A stretch of 5,545 nt of DNA from DSNY01 sp016861185 (GTDB taxonomy: Bacteria > Pseudomonadota > Gammaproteobacteria > Burkholderiales > Burkholderiaceae_F): positions 1 through 5,545 of the forward strand of contig SZOR01000176.1 of the NCBI GenBank assembly GCA_030263275.1, in the 5' to 3' direction. The notes below the pieces were generated by a model, which made no database searches, was not told the origin of the DNA, and saw only the letters and a list, made by a program, of their open reading frames with translations. This document shows, piece after piece, positions 5,478 through 5,545 of the stretch. The translations under genes were made by a program, and so were the position numbers. Positions within the stretch are counted from its first letter, which is position 1; each line of letters opens with the position of its first letter.

Positions 5478-5545
5478 CCCCCTCACCCCAACCCTCTCCC
5501 GCTGATGCGGGAGAGGGAGCAAGGCTCCCCTCTCCCCCGCGAGGG
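5478..5545. repeat. CCCTCACCCCAACCCTCTCCC-type palindromic repeat, cut by the window end
   Basis: The lead CCCCCTCACCCCAA is followed by a perfect 11-bp stem CCCTCTCCCGC (5492-5502) / GCGGGAGAGGG (5507-5517) with loop TGAT. A second overlapping dyad, GGGAGC (5515-5520) / GCTCCC (5524-5529), extends outward as GAGAGG/CCTCTC. A third begins with CCCCTCTCCCCC and GAGGG at the window edge. Tandem, mutually exclusive hairpins of this sequence are a familiar intergenic repeat type in beta- and gammaproteobacteria (from memory). The full extent is not visible. Confidence 0.8.

Larger units (their letters stand above)
5119..5545. other. Intergenic stretch upstream of livM: repeats, no supported gene
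   Basis: These 427 bp contain no convincing gene on either strand. The open frames present are Arg/Pro/Ala-rich and lack family motifs; one reads through a palindrome as YFSWQDKRSRGP, a translation I associate with spurious proteins called over this kind of repeat. The content is several dyads (5259-5290, 5317-5331, 5381-5399, 5492-5517, 5511-5534). A relatively AT-rich patch at about 5214-5232 is the only promoter-like stretch, and I could not find a convincing -35/-10 pair in it. No livH or livK coding sequence is present, even as a remnant I can recognise. Confidence 0.7.

Noticed and set aside
5115..5522. A 135-codon minus-strand open frame upstream of livM
   Set aside because: It is translated through two palindromic repeats, is Arg/Pro/Ser-rich, overlaps the livM start, and has no ribosome site; it looks like a spurious frame over repeats.

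Overview
The window is GC-rich throughout, with dense antisense open frames typical of high-GC genomes. The gene content suggests a betaproteobacterium, most likely Burkholderiales: a periplasmic tripartite-tricarboxylate (Bug/TctC) receptor, a Liv-type ABC transporter cassette, and intergenic palindromes of the CCCTCACCCCAACCCTCTCCC type. The taxonomic call is an inference from family content, not from a marker gene.

Layout. Positions 2-139 on the plus strand hold the last 45 codons of a membrane protein that looks like an AI-2E/PerM-family transporter. Everything else recognisable lies on the minus strand and reads right to left: livM (5118-4159), livG (4162-3392), livF (3395-2655), a Bug/TctC solute receptor (2576-1530), and a large subunit of the aconitase/isopropylmalate-dehydratase family (1382-114). 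The last gene converges on, and overlaps by 26 bp, the plus-strand gene. The livM/livG and livG/livF junctions are both 4-bp ATGA overlaps, so these three genes form a tightly coupled operon. The Bug gene and the hydratase gene follow in the same direction after gaps of 78 and 147 bp. Each gap carries an imperfect inverted-repeat element built from the same unit of about 42-52 nt (GAGCGAACGCGGAG...).

How the genes fit together. LivM, LivG and LivF supply one permease subunit and both ATPases of a branched-chain amino acid/amide/carboxylate type ABC importer. The partner permease LivH and the binding protein LivK are not in the window. The 427 bp upstream of livM hold only palindromic repeats. 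The Bug receptor normally works with a TctA/TctB membrane pair, which is also absent. The hydratase lacks the adjacent small subunit it normally needs. The cluster is thus a set of partial modules (uptake, periplasmic capture, hydration of a branched or carboxylated acid) whose partners must lie outside the window or elsewhere in the genome.

The most interesting feature is the second inverted-repeat element (2456-2642). Its two arms are split by about 100 bp that contain the Bug gene's ribosome binding site and start codon. Its inner arm is translated as the hydrophobic core of the Bug signal peptide, so a dispersed repeat appears to have been captured as part of an export signal. A cluster of unrelated palindromes at 5259-5545 lies upstream of livM.
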